64,000 nt of DNA from Ciona intestinalis. Taxonomy: Eukaryota > Chordata > Ascidiacea > Phlebobranchia > Cionidae. A program made the translations under genes and the position numbers. Position 1 is the first letter of the stretch. Each line of letters opens with the position of its first letter. Under the pieces are notes generated by a model. That model saw only the letters and a program-made list of their open reading frames with translations, did not search any database and was not told where the DNA came from. The stretch is taken from the NCBI RefSeq assembly GCF_000224145.3, contig NW_004190468.2, forward strand, positions 44,050-108,049, written 5' to 3'. Below, one piece after another: positions 19,721-33,400 of this stretch.

Positions 19721-22443
19721 GTGTGTGGATGTCCATCAAACATGCAGTTGACCAATAACAATCAAGAACAATTCACCGAAAATCCCCTGCATCTGCTCAA
19801 TTATCACAAAGTTTTCAAACCTTATTCAAAGTTTCAAACCGTTTTCTTTTCAAGAGTTTAATTTATTTTCTGTGACCTCCGTTTATCCATAGTTTTATAT
19901 CAAGAGTGTCCGATAAACTTATAACTTGTCATTAGACCAAATCTCTGGTTTGCCACTAATGTGGTGTGATTGTGTTTATCTTCGTGCACTTCTATTATGA
20001 AGCTGCGACCATATTTGCCATCGCCGTAGGGAGTTATACTGTAGTTAAATTAAAATACAAATATTCTCGTTTTCACTTATTTGTGTTGTTTTATAGATTC
20101 GGCAATTTTGCGAATCATGCACAAAGTCGATGTAAATTTAATGAAAATTGTTTTTGGAAGTTTTAAGGCGGTACGTACGTTAATGTTACCAGATGGTAAG
20201 TACGTAAACGTTACAAGTACAAAATTAAAGTAGTGCATCCATTGAAGCATATTGGCAGCGAAAAGCCTGAACTAGCGACCATCAATTCGCTAATAAAATC
20301 TTCTACTGTTTTGAAAAATAATTGAATTGAGTTTCAGTGAAGGCGAAGATTTTTCTTGCCTATCGTTGGCATCCTTGGCTATATTGCCGCGAGGCGTTTT
20401 CGAAGTCCTTTGATGTATGTCTGACTGTCGACTGACGGAAAAGCGAACCACTTATTCTACTCAACGTGGACGGGAAATGATTGTCGAAACTACGTCAGAG
20501 AAAAACTCTGCTGTTTGGTAAATAGCTGCTGTGTGCGTCACGGATAAAAAGAGAGAGTGTTTCGTGCAACCGTGTCGATGAAAGACTGGGCAGGACCCAA
20601 AGGAGCGCTGATTTATAGTAGGTTGTACGATAAGTTTTGGAAGGAAAGAGAATTACGTTCCAGTGAGCGCGGAAGCGGTATCGCGTAACAAGAGATGCAC
20701 TGAAGCGTAGTATAGGTATACATTTCGCCAAGCACAGTCCGTCAATTGACCAATTGGTTTTCAAAGTTCAGAAGCGACCACTGCAGTTTATAACTTACGA
20801 TGTAGTATAAACCATCCTACAAGCGTTTCGCACACTTCAGACAGTTGTTTTATTTTATAAATCTCTTATACGCAGTATGTTTGTTTAATTGATTACCGTC
20901 ATCGCATTTCTACTTCTGTTTTTGTTGTTTAAAAAAATAGGGCCGTTGAGACCAAGAATTAATTTAAATTCAGTTAGCGAAAATTTCGATTCAACCAACA
21001 GCGAGGCTAAATAACCAAGTTTACTACACTATTTAAAGCACCAGGTAAGTTGCATACTTTTTAACATTAACGTACTTCGCTGACAACGACCGAATTTTAA
21101 CGCGATTTTTTTCTTGACCATAATCACAAAAAAAGTGGATTTGCGAAGACCTATTACTGTCATATTTTGAAAGCCGTCGAAAATTGATATCATTGTTGTT
21201 TTGTTCAATGTTTTCAGAGCGCTTGTTATGTTTACTTTGTGGCAGTGACTATTCAGTCAAAAGAATATTTTCCAACTTCTCCGTGGCCGCTAATCGCAGG
21301 GAAATAGAGAGTCTAAAATCCTAGATCCTAATTCAACAGAATCATTACATAATACAGTATCGTTTAAAGGCATTGCTGTAAAGTGTGTTATCGCACCGGG
21401 AAGAATCCAACCACAGTTTTAACATCTGTCTCTATCATTTGTGTACATTTGGTTAGTTATTAAGTTGTTAGTACAGATAAGAGTTCAGCAAAGCTAACAA
21501 AACTTGCAATTAACAAAGCACCATAAAAGTAATATGTGTCAGTTAAATTTGAGGTTACCACTACGTAGTCTACTCCACCACTGCCCAATGTTTTTCCACA
21601 GCAAACAATACAATATAGCAGTTTGTCAAAGGCACAAAAGCGTTCATACTAGAGACGATATACCACAGTTCTTTCTTTCCTGTGTCATCACAAGCATATT
21701 TGTTCGATTGACGTCATATGACGTAGAATGGACTGTTGCTGCATAATCGTTCGCCGAATCTTGTTTTACCGCTCTTTTTATTTCAACCAGACTGGCGTTT
21801 GTGCGTGTATTTTTTGGCGTTTAGTTTAATTATATTAACAGATTTAGTTGTGGAACACTAAACACACAAAGATTTAGTGTTATAGTGGCAGTAATTTAAA
21901 TGATTTCTTGGTTACAACAGCGTTGTACCGAAGTCCAGTAAGTTATATATCAGCACTGAGCAGTATTAATTACACTATCAGAACAGCAGCACATTTCTTT
22001 TTAAAATTCGCAGTATTGATGGTTTTGTTGCGATGTAACCTAGGAGTTTTCAGTAGACTGATGAATTATATATTAGTCTATTGTGCTGTATGTTACTCAT
22101 AAATTTTATTTTATTGTTACTTTTAAATTTGTATTAGTTAAATTAAATAAATTCAGACTTGACATTTAGAAACAGTATGTAGATGTTACTTTCTAGTCTG
22201 TTTAATTTAATTATTGTTTTTACACATTATGTGTAACGTTATGAATCTTGAAAATAGTTTCTAAAGTTCAAAATTTATTTAAACTATCCAAGTAATACTT
22301 AGCATTTATTTATTTGTTATAGAAATTGTAGTTTGCTATTTATTATTGTAACACATGTTTGCAGTGGAGTTCTGGTTAGTTTCACAAAGGTCATCTGCAT
22401 TTCTTAAATTAGATTTGCTTGTTTGATTGGTTAATATACTTAG
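19721..22443. other. HSP90B1 3' UTR and PRKAR2 5' region
   Basis: No further coding gene is seen. A possible variant poly(A) signal ATTAAA is at 20049-20054, 329 bases past the HSP90B1 stop. A strong donor (CACCAG then GTAAGT, exon end at 21044) could end a non-coding 5' exon of PRKAR2, spliced to the acceptor at 22443, one base before the ATG. That acceptor could also take a spliced leader by trans-splicing, which is known in Ciona. The rest is AT-rich without recognisable elements. Confidence 0.45.
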
Positions 22444-22444
22444 T

Positions 22445-25400
22445 ATGGCTGATATTCCAGTTCCACCTGGTTTACATGATATGCTACAGGTCTTATTTTA
22501 TTTATCGTATATAAATATGTTATTTCAGATATATACCAGATTAAAAATAGTATTTTTTACCAAAATCATCCAAATTTTATCATTTTAGAGAGAAAAATCA
22601 TGCACAAGCAACTAATTATCAATATTGCCCTTTTGAACGTAATAACTGCAAGTAAAAGTTCATAAAATTTTACCAATGCAGTGTTTACAGAATTATGTAA
22701 TTCTTCGTCATCCTCCTAAAATAAATGTTACTTTTTATTTGCCCACCGGTTCTTTAAATACTAAACTTGAAAAAACTCACAACATTAATCATTATGCTGT
22801 ATTTGTCACTTGTGACATGTTACTTTCAAATTTTACAAACCTACTTTATCATTTCAGGGTTTTGTGGTGAATGTTCTACGACACAGACCAAGTGATCTTA
22901 TAGAGTTCGCAGCTCAATATTTCTCCGATCTTCTTGACAACAGGGATCAAGCTCGTGGAGGAGGAGCAACGATGGGAAGCGCAACAAACCAAGATGATGA
23001 AGAGATGGTAGCGAGTGATAATGATGATTACATGGATGAAGCAGAAGGTTTAGCATTTTTAATTTATTTATTATGAAGAGTAAAACTGTGTTTATTAGGA
23101 AATATATCTTTAGGTAGACTATATAATATATATAATATTTCTTTCTGCAATGTTTAAAAATTCATTAAATTTGTATTTTCTTTTAAAATTTATAGAAATG
23201 GCAATGATGGCAAGACGAACAAATGTCTCAAGACGTAAATCAGGTAATTTATTCATTAAATGTTTCCACCGGGTTTAAGTTCTAATGTTTGATTATTGAT
23301 TTTATTAATAATTTCACGGCGTGGCAAAGTGGTTAGCGCGCATGCCTCTATAACCAAGAGGTAATGCGTTTTAGGCTCGTCGCTGGTATTATTTTGGGCA
23401 TATGTGTTCTTGGGCAAGACATTTCACGGCAACTCAGTGGTCACTAATCATAATGCGTTGTCCAAATTCAACCATACATAACAAAATCCAAAAAAATAAT
23501 TACTTACGAAAATAGATACATGGGAACTATTAATTTAACTGAACTAAAAGGTGTATGAAGACCTCGACACCCGTCTTATAACGACAGTCGTTTTTCCGGC
23601 CACATGAGGATAAAACAATTTACACTCATTCATTTAATAGTGAGTGCTGAGGGTTTTGACCCAGATGCAGATGATGATGATGATGAAGAAAAAGTGATTC
23701 ATCCCAAGACTGATGAGCAACGAGATCGTCTTTCAAAAGTCATCTCTAAAATGCTCATCTTCTCAAGTCTTGATATAGTCAGTTTTACTTTTGTATTTAG
23801 ATTATATCATTTCATATTTGTTAAAAAGACGTATGTAACTTTAACAATGTGGTTTGATTACACTGGGTGTTTTTTTGCAAAAGTGTTTATAAAAAAACAC
23901 TTTCGAGTTTGTTTTTTATAAAGTATTTTTTGCTTCGGCTTTATTCGTATTAAGCTTTATTAAGTTGGCAACTGTGCATAGTTATAGCTCTATTTTCTTT
24001 GTTGATTCATTAGTGATGTTTGTGTGTTCCAATTTTGAGGTAGATGACATTGTTTAAACTCTAAAATTCCAGGAGCAAACACAACAAGTTCTCGATGCCA
24101 TGTTTGAAAAGTCTGTTAAAGCCGGTGATCATGTGATTGATGAAGGAGATGATGGCGACAACTTCTACGTCATTGAGAAGTAAGCTTCGTCATATAATAC
24201 GAAAAGATGTCATTTTATCACCCTGTTTTTTTACAGAGGAGATTTCGACATTTTTATTAACGATCCAGTGACGAAGGTTCCTGACCACAAAGGGACTTAT
24301 AAAGGCAGTGGAGCATTCGGTGAACTCGCTTTAATGTACAACTGCCCACGACTCGCCACAATTATTGCAACGACAGATGGCTCGTTGTGGGGAATGGTAT
24401 GTTTGTGGGGAAAAATATGTTTTTCATTTATGTGTAGGCCAGTGTTTATTTGTTTTATAGTCAGTACTTTATGTCAAACCCATGTAATCACCTTAATTTA
24501 AACAATATAATCTGTTTGTTTTCTGCGGCTTATAGTACTTTTCTTTTTGTCCTAAACATATGTTCATTTTATTATGGCATGTGAAGTTAGTTACAGATGA
24601 AGACTTATTGCAAGTCATCTCTAAGATACTTGTTGCATTAACATATGTTGTTAAATTCAGGATCGAACAACGTTTAGAAGAATTATTGTAAAGAATGCAG
24701 CCAAGAAGAGAAAGCAATATGAAGACTTCCTCGCTACAGTGCCTTTGCTCAGCACTCTTACAGTAAATAATGTTTCACTTACTAAACTGTACCCTGTTTC
24801 ATACTTTTTTGAAAGCCATAATTGAATAGAATGTTTCGTATGCGTACCATAACCTTTTTACTAGGATTTAACAGGATTCTTTTGAATGGTAAAGTTTGTT
24901 GTTTGAAATAACTCTTTATTATTTTAAGGTTGAAGAGAGAATGAAGGTTGCAGATGCCATGGTAACGAAGAACTATGAAGATGAGGATTGTATTCTTAAA
25001 CAAGGAGATCCCGCAGATTATTTCTACATTGTCATTGATGGGCAGGTGGTTGTGAAAAGACGGGGAGATGACCCGGTTAGTAATACATCAATGTTTGATG
25101 TTTTCCACACTCTATTTTTTGATGTAAAGTGTGAGGATAAAAACATTATTAAAATATTGAATCCAAATATCACTTACTCTTGTCCTCATACAATCTTTAA
25201 TTTTCGGAGCTGAAGCGCTGAGGCTGTGGGTTTACCTTGAGTAAGTTTGCAACTTTCTAAGAAAAATAGATAAAAAAATATACAGCATGATACTTGTACC
25301 GATCATATAATTATACATAACTGTCTTCCAGTTTCGGATTGTATGACAGCAAAATTAAGGTTTACTAAAAAAAGCCAAACAAAGTTACAGTAAAATAGTA

Positions 25401-26535
25401 AATAAAACGAGTAGATTTTAAGTCAAAGCTGTGGTTTTTTAAATTTATATGAAAAATGCAAAGTCTAGATAAATGTGCAATCCAATAAACCATTAAAAAA
25501 TGTTAAATTGAGTTGTTGAATAAGATTTTACCGAAGATAGTTTGGTTCCTTTTAGTTAAGTCTGACGCTATGTCCGAAATACGCAGCTCAATCTCTACAT
25601 AATTCAATATTGGAAAAACAATTAGAAAATGATTGAAAAGCTTTTAAAAAAGTAAATCTAAAAACATAAAAATGGATCAATTAAATTATGGGTCCAATAA
25701 TTTATTGAATCATCAATATTTAATGTTTTAGGTTTTAAATGCCGCATGATGTCAGTTTATGTGTTCTGTTTTTAAATCAAAAAAGTTTAGTTTCTTTCTA
25801 TTTATATAGTTTTTCTTTCCTAATATCATATTCAAACAAATAGTTTAAAATTGTCATTTTCCTAAAAGATTGTCTTAACTTTTTTGACACAGTTGCATTC
25901 CCACATAGTTGTTTCTTATTTGTATATGGTAAGTTTAATAGCTGGATAATTATTTTGGCGTTTAAATCATCATCTACTAATCGTCGGTTTCTGTTCAGGT
26001 TTAAATAATTAATGGCAAACGAGAACCTAATAGCCACCTGTTTTGCAGAGCAATGCAAACCATGAGGTTGTGCTCAAGAAATACACTAACGGTGAATACT
26101 TCGGTGAGTTGGCACTCATTCAAAATCAACCTAGAGCTGCTTCAGCTTTTGCCGAAGGTCCATGCAAATGTGCAGGTATGCTAACTATGCAAATACTACT
26201 TATGTCATCAACCTTTTGCAATTTGTTAAATTATACATGAAGCGTTTAATGATTTTTAGCAATTCGGCTTGCTTTACATTGCAATATCTCAGGATTTTTT
26301 ACTCTTAATGACGTTTGATCAAAAATTTATGAAATACTTTTTAAAAAATTTATAAAAATCAAAGGAAAAATTATGAAATACTATAAAACTAAACCTAGTT
26401 ATTTTTTGTGCAGTGTTGGACGTACAGGCCTTTGAGCGTTTGCTTGGTCCATGCAAGGAGTTGCTCATGAGAAACATTCCATTATACGAGCAACAACTTA
26501 GTGAGATTTACCAAGACATGAGTATGAGCGAATGA
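22445..26535 (+). CDS. PRKAR2: cAMP-dependent protein kinase type II regulatory subunit
   Basis: Ten coding exons: 22445-22489, 22858-23047, 23196-23243, 23641-23777, 24073-24179, 24237-24396, 24661-24762, 24929-25075, 26049-26175, 26414-26535. They total 395 codons (394 aa). The N-terminus is the RII dimerisation/docking domain ([12 protein letters not shown] then [20 protein letters not shown]) that binds A-kinase anchoring proteins. The inhibitor site [13 protein letters not shown] has Ser at the phosphorylation position, which marks a type II subunit. Two cyclic-nucleotide domains follow, with phosphate-binding cassettes [15 protein letters not shown] and [15 protein letters not shown], each with the cAMP-binding Glu and Arg. 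It holds the catalytic subunit inactive until cAMP binds. The exon 4 donor (ATA then GTCAGT) is non-standard but keeps the frame ([17 protein letters not shown]). Only one RII-type gene is seen, so alpha/beta naming is not attempted. Confidence 0.94.
23318..23600 (+). mobile_element. tRNA-derived SINE in PRKAR2 intron 3
   Basis: Starts with a tRNA-like head: box-A-like TGGCAAAGTGGTTAGCGCGC and box-B-like GGCTCGTCGCTGG about 35 bases later. The body contains TTGGGCAAGACATTTCACGG and the tail GTATGAAGACCTCGACACCC. Truncated relatives occur at 4214-4316 (minus), near 12455-12560, and near 13165-13210/14062-14110. Composite tRNA-type SINEs have been described in Ciona; this is probably one of them. 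Confidence 0.7.
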
Positions 26536-27129
26536 ACTCCGCTCTTAAGTTACCGTTCAAACAATTTCCAATCTTCGAAATGTTTTGTTTCAATTTTACG
26601 TTACTTTAACTGATATGTAGCACCTGATTTTAACCGCTGCCACCCGAATGTTGGGTGCAGTACCCCATGTTAACTTAACATTTAACAATCCGACTGTTAT
26701 GTATTACCCTATCACAATCCAAACCCAATCTCTGCCGCCAGCTATCTCGCGGTTGAACGCGCAGATGTTCCATGACTGGAACGAAATCGATTGCAATGGT
26801 GCTCTTACGTCCGATTAAACGAAGAGTGGACAAAGCTGTCACAGATTATGTGCAGCCCCGCATCAGACACCACCACAAATCCGACACACTGTGTTTTTAT
26901 CAGGGTTCGGTCGATCGTCGGTGCAATTCTAAACTTTTCAAATTGTTATGTTTTTTTTTCTTAATTTTAAACTCGATTTGACGGCCGTGCCATAAGTTTA
27001 GAATTAGTAAGCTGCATAATTAACAGGGGACGCAAAATTCAGATTCCATTGCACAGGTTTTGGATTTGTGCGTTTTCTACCTAACACAGTACAATGTGTT
27101 GTTTCTACGTTTCTTTCGTTACTTGTTTT

Positions 27130-27135
27130 AATAAA
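27130..27135 (+). terminator. Poly(A) signal AATAAA, probably of PRKAR2
   Basis: First clear plus-strand AATAAA after the PRKAR2 stop codon, giving a 3' UTR of about 0.6 kb. Confidence 0.5.
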
Positions 27136-29038
27136 TTAAAACGTTCCACGACTTGTGTTTTTTGTGTGCGCGTATTCAGGCCTCTTTTGTTCAAAAACAG
27201 TTCTAATATTTTGGGACTTACATTACAACTACAAATCTCAAAACCAAAAAGAGAAACGGTGTGATGAATTGTGAGTTTTATTTTTTTCTTGCCAAAACAT
27301 TTTTTAACTTTTACAAGATGCTTTCAAGTTATGTATAGTAGCGGCATTTTAAGAATATTCTGTCAGTTGCGCACTTTTCACGCGCTTCTCTTTTGAACAA
27401 CGTTTTAAGTCCATAAAGGTCGTTTAATGTCCATCACCCACAATTTGTCTTTTTTCAACGTATGCGAAATTCAAAGATACTCTTTAAAGACAAAACTTTA
27501 AATAAAGCCAATAACCTCCGAATTTATTTGGTGATTTTTATTAAGAAAGACGATTAAATTACCAAACAAGACAAACAGAAAATGAAAAACATGCCAAGAT
27601 GTGGCGACTTACATCAACAAAAGATTTAAAGCGACAGAAAAAATATAATTTAGGCGAAGCTTGATGGGACCAGCCCTTTATAAAAATAAGATTTTTAGCT
27701 GCCGCAATAATAATACAATAGCAGCATGCATGCACGTTGAGATGAACATGTAACGAATTTGTGCCAAGCGACGAATATATGTTATAACATTGGCTAACCA
27801 ATAATGTTGTGATAGTTGTGTTGTTAATTGGGACTTGAGAGGTCTGGATTTAATTAACAAAATGCTGGAATTAAACAGCATTAGCAAAATGACATTTTAG
27901 CCTTTTGAAAACATCGGAAACATTGAACGACTGCCATCATAAAAAATATCACTGGAAAGGATAAGCATTTTACGATTTACAGTCACGACTATGAAGCGCG
28001 GCTTTGGAGGAGTGACGCGTAAAAGAAAACACAGTACTCTGGACATTGGTTAAGCTGAAGAGAGCGCGCTGAAGACACGCGAAATATTATAGTTAGTTTG
28101 TGCAAAAAGATGTAAAAAGCAATGCTGGCTGCTTCTCATGCTGAACGAGGTTGGCCACGTGGGGTCGGGCAAGAGCGACTGTGAGGCGAGCGTGGCACCG
28201 CATAGTTTAGGTATCAGTTTCTGTCGGGCAATAAAGCGGACAAGTAAAACCATAGTTATGTTGGCCGAACTGTAAAAAAACATGACCAAAAATGTAGTGG
28301 TCAAAATGACGGTTGTAATACTGACCGGATCGAACGCGGGAGCGATAAAGGCACAAGGAGGCATACAGGACTTTGGAACAGTACTAGCAGGAGAGAAAAC
28401 TCGTCGAAATTAAATAAAGGGAAAATAAAAGAATAAAATATTTGAGACAAACGATTAGAAACTAGCAAATAACAAAAGGTTTCCTAGGCACGCATGATAA
28501 CTAATATTGCTAAAGAAGGCATTTTGACGTATCTAACGACATGAGGTATTCTTCTTTGGCTTGGTGCGCAACCAGAACTACAGAACAATCTAAAATGAAA
28601 GTAAAAGTACTTTAAATTGTTGTACTATAACTTTAACACGATTTGACAAGTGCTGTGGAACAGTGGATATATCGCGCAAATCTCTTACCGGAAATTAATA
28701 AAACACAAAAAAAACTATAAAAAATATCACCCCGTAAAGTTACATGCTTGGTCATTTGTAAACAGGCACGAGGTGTATTAAACCATCTTACACTGAAGTG
28801 ATTTATGCCATGATTAAACTGTGTACGACAAAATAGACTGAAAAGGTGTCCCATCTTCCCCCATCCCACTATATAATGTTTCGAACACAAGTCAAATATA
28901 TGCTAGGCCCATATGATCATTCGTTTGGTAAATAAGCGTGAAGATATAATAATCAAAAACATAACAGGTCGTTGTTGTTTCATTAGGAAAATCCGAAACC
29001 GTTTTGTAATAGAAAGTAAATATTCTTAACTTGGTTAC
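27136..29038. other. Intergenic between the convergent PRKAR2 and ADAMTS genes
   Basis: No gene is recognised. The ADAMTS 3' UTR must lie at the right end, but no convincing minus-strand AATAAA was found close to the stop at 29039. Minus-strand open frames at 28050-28364 and 28633-28890 have no known motifs. An isolated MITE end lies at 28840-28876. Confidence 0.45.
28840..28876 (+). repeat. Isolated end of the MITE-like element
   Basis: AAAAGGTGTCCCATCTTCCC, then CCATCCCACTATATA, matches the right terminus of the other copies. The opposite end is not found within 250 bases, so this is a solo or truncated terminus. Confidence 0.5.
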
Positions 29039-30400
29039 CTATGGTTGATGTGAGAGTTGTAATCCTATTAGTGGATCAGGTTGACATCTGCTGCAATATC
29101 CGCCACATGAACCTGACACCTCCAACCCATTCTAAATGTTTAAATAACGTTGTAGATAAACTATTAGTAAGCGAAAGCACTAAGAATTACACAAAATTAA
29201 AACCGATTTTTGTTAAACACATTTTTGGGTCAAATATGTGGTAATTATGGAACACTGTTCATAGATAAACTATGTTCATGTAATGCGGTTATACCGAACA
29301 CATAGGAATACTTACACGACTTCGTTGTATTCTACGAACCGGATGTTCGCCGTACGAGAGCCATCTGGTATTTGAACTAACAACGAACCCAGTCCCGGTA
29401 AAATCCATCCGAAACTCGCCCTGTAATAAACAAGATATTTAAAACGTCTTACATTTACCTTAGTATCAAGTACAAGTAAAAATGATCGGGAATTACCTGT
29501 GGACAATTCCCTCTGCTGTAGCAATCGCCAGCCATTCCAAAAGGAACTTCTTTGCCATACTCGGTCGTCGCAAACGTAAATTTATTCGCTGCAGTATAAG
29601 GTAATGATAAATGATTTATAAGGTAGATAATTGGCTAAGGATTATGTTAGGCCTGATTATCGGATTGAAACTATTGACTTTTGTAATCCAGCTGCTTAAA
29701 TCCTTAAGCTCAGTACATTTGACCTCAATGCAGAAACTCACGCCCTACAAGTTTTACCATTAGACTGATGAACAACACACAGCTGTTTGAGAAAAAGGCG
29801 CTTGTACTGCAAGCATCTCAGCGAAGTCACAATCCAAACGAATGAGTTAGCATAGGTGTTACAGGGATCTTACCAAGTACGCGCATGGAAACGACGTCTA
29901 AGCGAACTTTACGGAACACAGTTCGTCCAGCTTCGGGATAATCACGATGGCATGCACAAGATGAGTCGCGGCTGCCGTTATTCGGGCAAGTATCGGCGTT
30001 TATTAACCTGCAAGGTGGTTTGTGTGGTTATTATACATTTCTGGACTGCATGTATAGCAAGTTACTTAATGTTGGTATTTTCGTTATTGCTTACAAACCT
30101 GTATCCGTAAATTTCCGAATAATTTTCTTCCCCACCCCGAGGTAGTGTGAGATATTCGGTTGGATTAGAACTTCCCATGCCTTTGCAGTATATCTGAAAT
30201 TGAAACGTCTTTAATAAGGAACAGTGGAGACCAAACAATTCAGTTTTAATGTGACACTAGCTTTGAGACCTTTCTGATCAGCACTACTGTGGATAAAATA
30301 ATTTCTAAGATTTCTTACCCTGGCCATGACACCTCCTATTTCTAAATAATATTCTCCATCTCTTCTTATGTCTCTATGTGATTGCAGTTCCCGACACGTG
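29039..30400 (-). other. ADAMTS GON domain, exons 35 (end) to 40
   Basis: The end of exon 30555-30319, then 30193-30099, 30007-29874, 29588-29497, 29420-29316, 29131-29039. Landmarks: [98 protein letters not shown] and [14 protein letters not shown] before the stop. This matches the Cys-rich GON module; the nematode domain is needed for gonad morphogenesis and ER-to-Golgi transport. Confidence 0.9.
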
Positions 30401-33400
30401 GTTGGTATGCATGGCCGTAACTGGCAAATTCTTGTTCGATCCGGCCTGAATGATGGAACAGCTTCACATACAGCGTCATCTAGCGACGACTGAGTAGCAC
30501 GATCTGTACAAACTACACGACGCATTGATCGACCTTCGCCACACGACCTTGAACACTGTAAGTAATAAACAAAGTGATCAGTATTTGTGCGTGACTAACT
30601 AACAATTTCTATAATAGGATAAGGGAAGATGGGACACTTTTCCATTTTATTTCTATCTCAATTTGGTAGTAAACAAAGAATGTTTAAATAATTATAAAAC
30701 AGTTTTTTCACGACTCCCATGGATCGTTGTTAATTATTCAAAACACGATCAGAATTTTTGTATAATATGTGCTAAATGTGTCCCGTCTTCCCCCACCTTA
30801 CCACACATGGCAATTGCTCCTGTCACCCCAATGGGTTGTTTAAATTGATACGACGTTAAATTTTTTTAAAAAATAATAACCTACAACATTACATACGTGG
30901 TAACTCGGACACGATATATATGAAACAGAACAGAATTATCGTTGCCCCACCACAATAGGAATATTACACTTGCATTTAAACAAGCTTACCTCACTCCAGG
31001 ATCCAACGCGCCAGTAAACTTCCGAATCGCATCTTCCTCTGTCACAATCTCTCACAGCATAAGGGCGAGTGGTGAGTCGACATGACGTCACGGTTTTTTC
31101 TTTGTACGTCATCGGATCGACGTATGAGCATTTAACTGGTCGTCGTTGTATTCCAGGACCACACGATTTGGTACACTACAAAACAGATACCATATTGAAC
31201 TATGCATGAAATGAAATAGTTAATTAGGTACCATGGTAATTAGAAATCGTTCCATTAAAACGGTAATTTTTAGACATTGTTATTTTAAACAAACAAATTA
31301 AGTTTTGAGCGTTTCAATATAAACTTTAAAAATTAGGTTGTGAAAGCACAATTAAAACAATGTTAGATCACCTCTGACCACGCCCCAGCCCTCCAGAATG
31401 CATTACATGGTCCATTGTTACATTGTTGAGATGCTAGTGGTCTCTCAGTTACCAACTTCGTGTTACAAAGACTGGGATCGACCACTATGTTGTGGGGTAA
31501 ACTTCGACACGTGACCACCCGCGTCATCGTCCCTTCCCCGCACGACACGCTACACTGCACAAGGGAAATATCCTCGTAATTACATCGGGGTGAAAAGGTA
31601 AAAAAATCGATTTNNNNNNNNNNNNNNNNNNNNNNNNNNNNNNNNNNNNNNNNNNNNNNNNNNNNNNNNNNNNNNNNNNNNNNNNNNNNNNNNNNNNNNN
31701 NNNNNNNNNNNNNNNNNNNNNNNNNNNNNNNNNNNNNNTCAAAACACGATCAGAATTTTTGTATAATATGTGCTAAATGTGTCCCGTCTTCCCCCACCTT
31801 ACCACACATGGCAATTGCTCCTGTCACCCCAATGGGTTGTTTAAATTGATACGACGTTAAATTTTTTTAAAAAATAATAACCTACAACATTACATACGTG
31901 GTAAATCGGACACGATATATATGAAACAGAACAGAATTATCGTTGCCCCACCACANNNGGAATATTACACTTGCATTTAAACAAGCTTACCTCACTCCAG
32001 GATCCAACGCGCCAGTAAACTTCCGAATCGCATCTTCCTCTGTCACAATCTCTCACAGCATAAGGGCGAGTGGTGAGTCGACATGACGTCACGGTTTTTT
32101 CTTTGTACGTCATCGGATCGACGTATGAGCATTTAACTGGTCGTCGTTGTATTCCAGGACCACACGATTTGGTACACTACAAAACAGATACCATATTGAA
32201 CTATGCATGAAATGAAATAGTTAATTAGGTACCATGATAATTAGAAACCGTTCCATTAAAACGGTAATTTTTAGACATTGTTATTTTAAACAAACAAATT
32301 AAGTTTTGAGCGTTTCAATATAAACTTTAAACATTAGGTTGTGAAAAGCACAATTAAAACAATGTTAGATCACCTCTGACCACGCCCCAGCCCTCCAGAA
32401 TGCATTACATGGTCCATTGTTACATTGTTGAGATGCTAGTGGTCTCTCAGTTACCAACTCCGTGTTACAAAGACTGGGATCGACCACTATGTTGTGGGGT
32501 AAACTTCGACACGTGACCACCCGCGTCATCGTCCCTTCCCCGCACGACACGCTACACTGCACAAGGGAAAGATCCTCGTAATTACATCGGGGTGAAAAGG
32601 TAAAAAAATCGATTTAAAAGTTTTCCTCTTTTGTCTCGCTTTATACGAAGCATTGAAGCTGTTTTACCACAACCACAACTTGATACTTACAGGTCTCCAT
32701 CGTTCAGCGTGCCACTTGTGGCTAGGACAATCCGTCACATTACATCTAGTGACGTCATCAGGTCGACTATTTACGTCACAGAGTTCATCTACTATGACCT
32801 TTCGCTTGTATCGACAGTTTACTCGACGAAGCTGAATTCCAACCCCACAAGATGCAGAACACTACAAGCCGCAAAACATTTTCGAAATTAATAAAAAATA
32901 CATTTATTATCTTACACTATTTATCCCTATAGTATATTTTCTTTGTGATAATTGATATCAGGATTTAGGTAATGGCACAAAACTTGGTGCGAGTGACGAA
33001 CCTGGTTCCATCTGCCAGTTCTCCATCTTGGACACCTTCGTTGTTTCACGCATCTCCTCACAACACGAGGTTTTGTTCTATGTAGCAAACATTTCGCATC
33101 GGCAACTGTTTCACCGTTCGCGTTTAAACAATTCACATTCCGATTCTTTGTTCCTCGACCACACGATGCAGAACACTGTGATTTAAATAAAATGTTAATC
33201 TCCGCCATATATGCTATTCAGCTGTCGTATACACAGTAATATATCATTGGTATATAAAAGTAAGGCAGTAACATACATATTTACCCAAACTAAATGCTGG
33301 TGGTAAGCAAGACAATACATGTAAAAATTGAATACCCTATGTGTGTCACTTAAAGCATTAAGGTAGAGTAATTAGTCATACGCAGTTATTCACATTAACG

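Noticed and set aside
20160..20216. Palindromic TACGTACGT / GTAAGTACGTAAACG words after the HSP90B1 3' end
   Set aside because: Short and imperfect; no stable hairpin or known element could be assigned.
20495..20764. 89-codon minus-strand open frame upstream of PRKAR2
   Set aside because: No motifs, no splice partners; probably chance.
30990..31554. Two additional thrombospondin repeats giving 17 in total
   Set aside because: Introns as well as exons are near identical to the second copy across an N gap; the subfamily has 15 repeats, so an allelic assembly duplication is the simpler reading.
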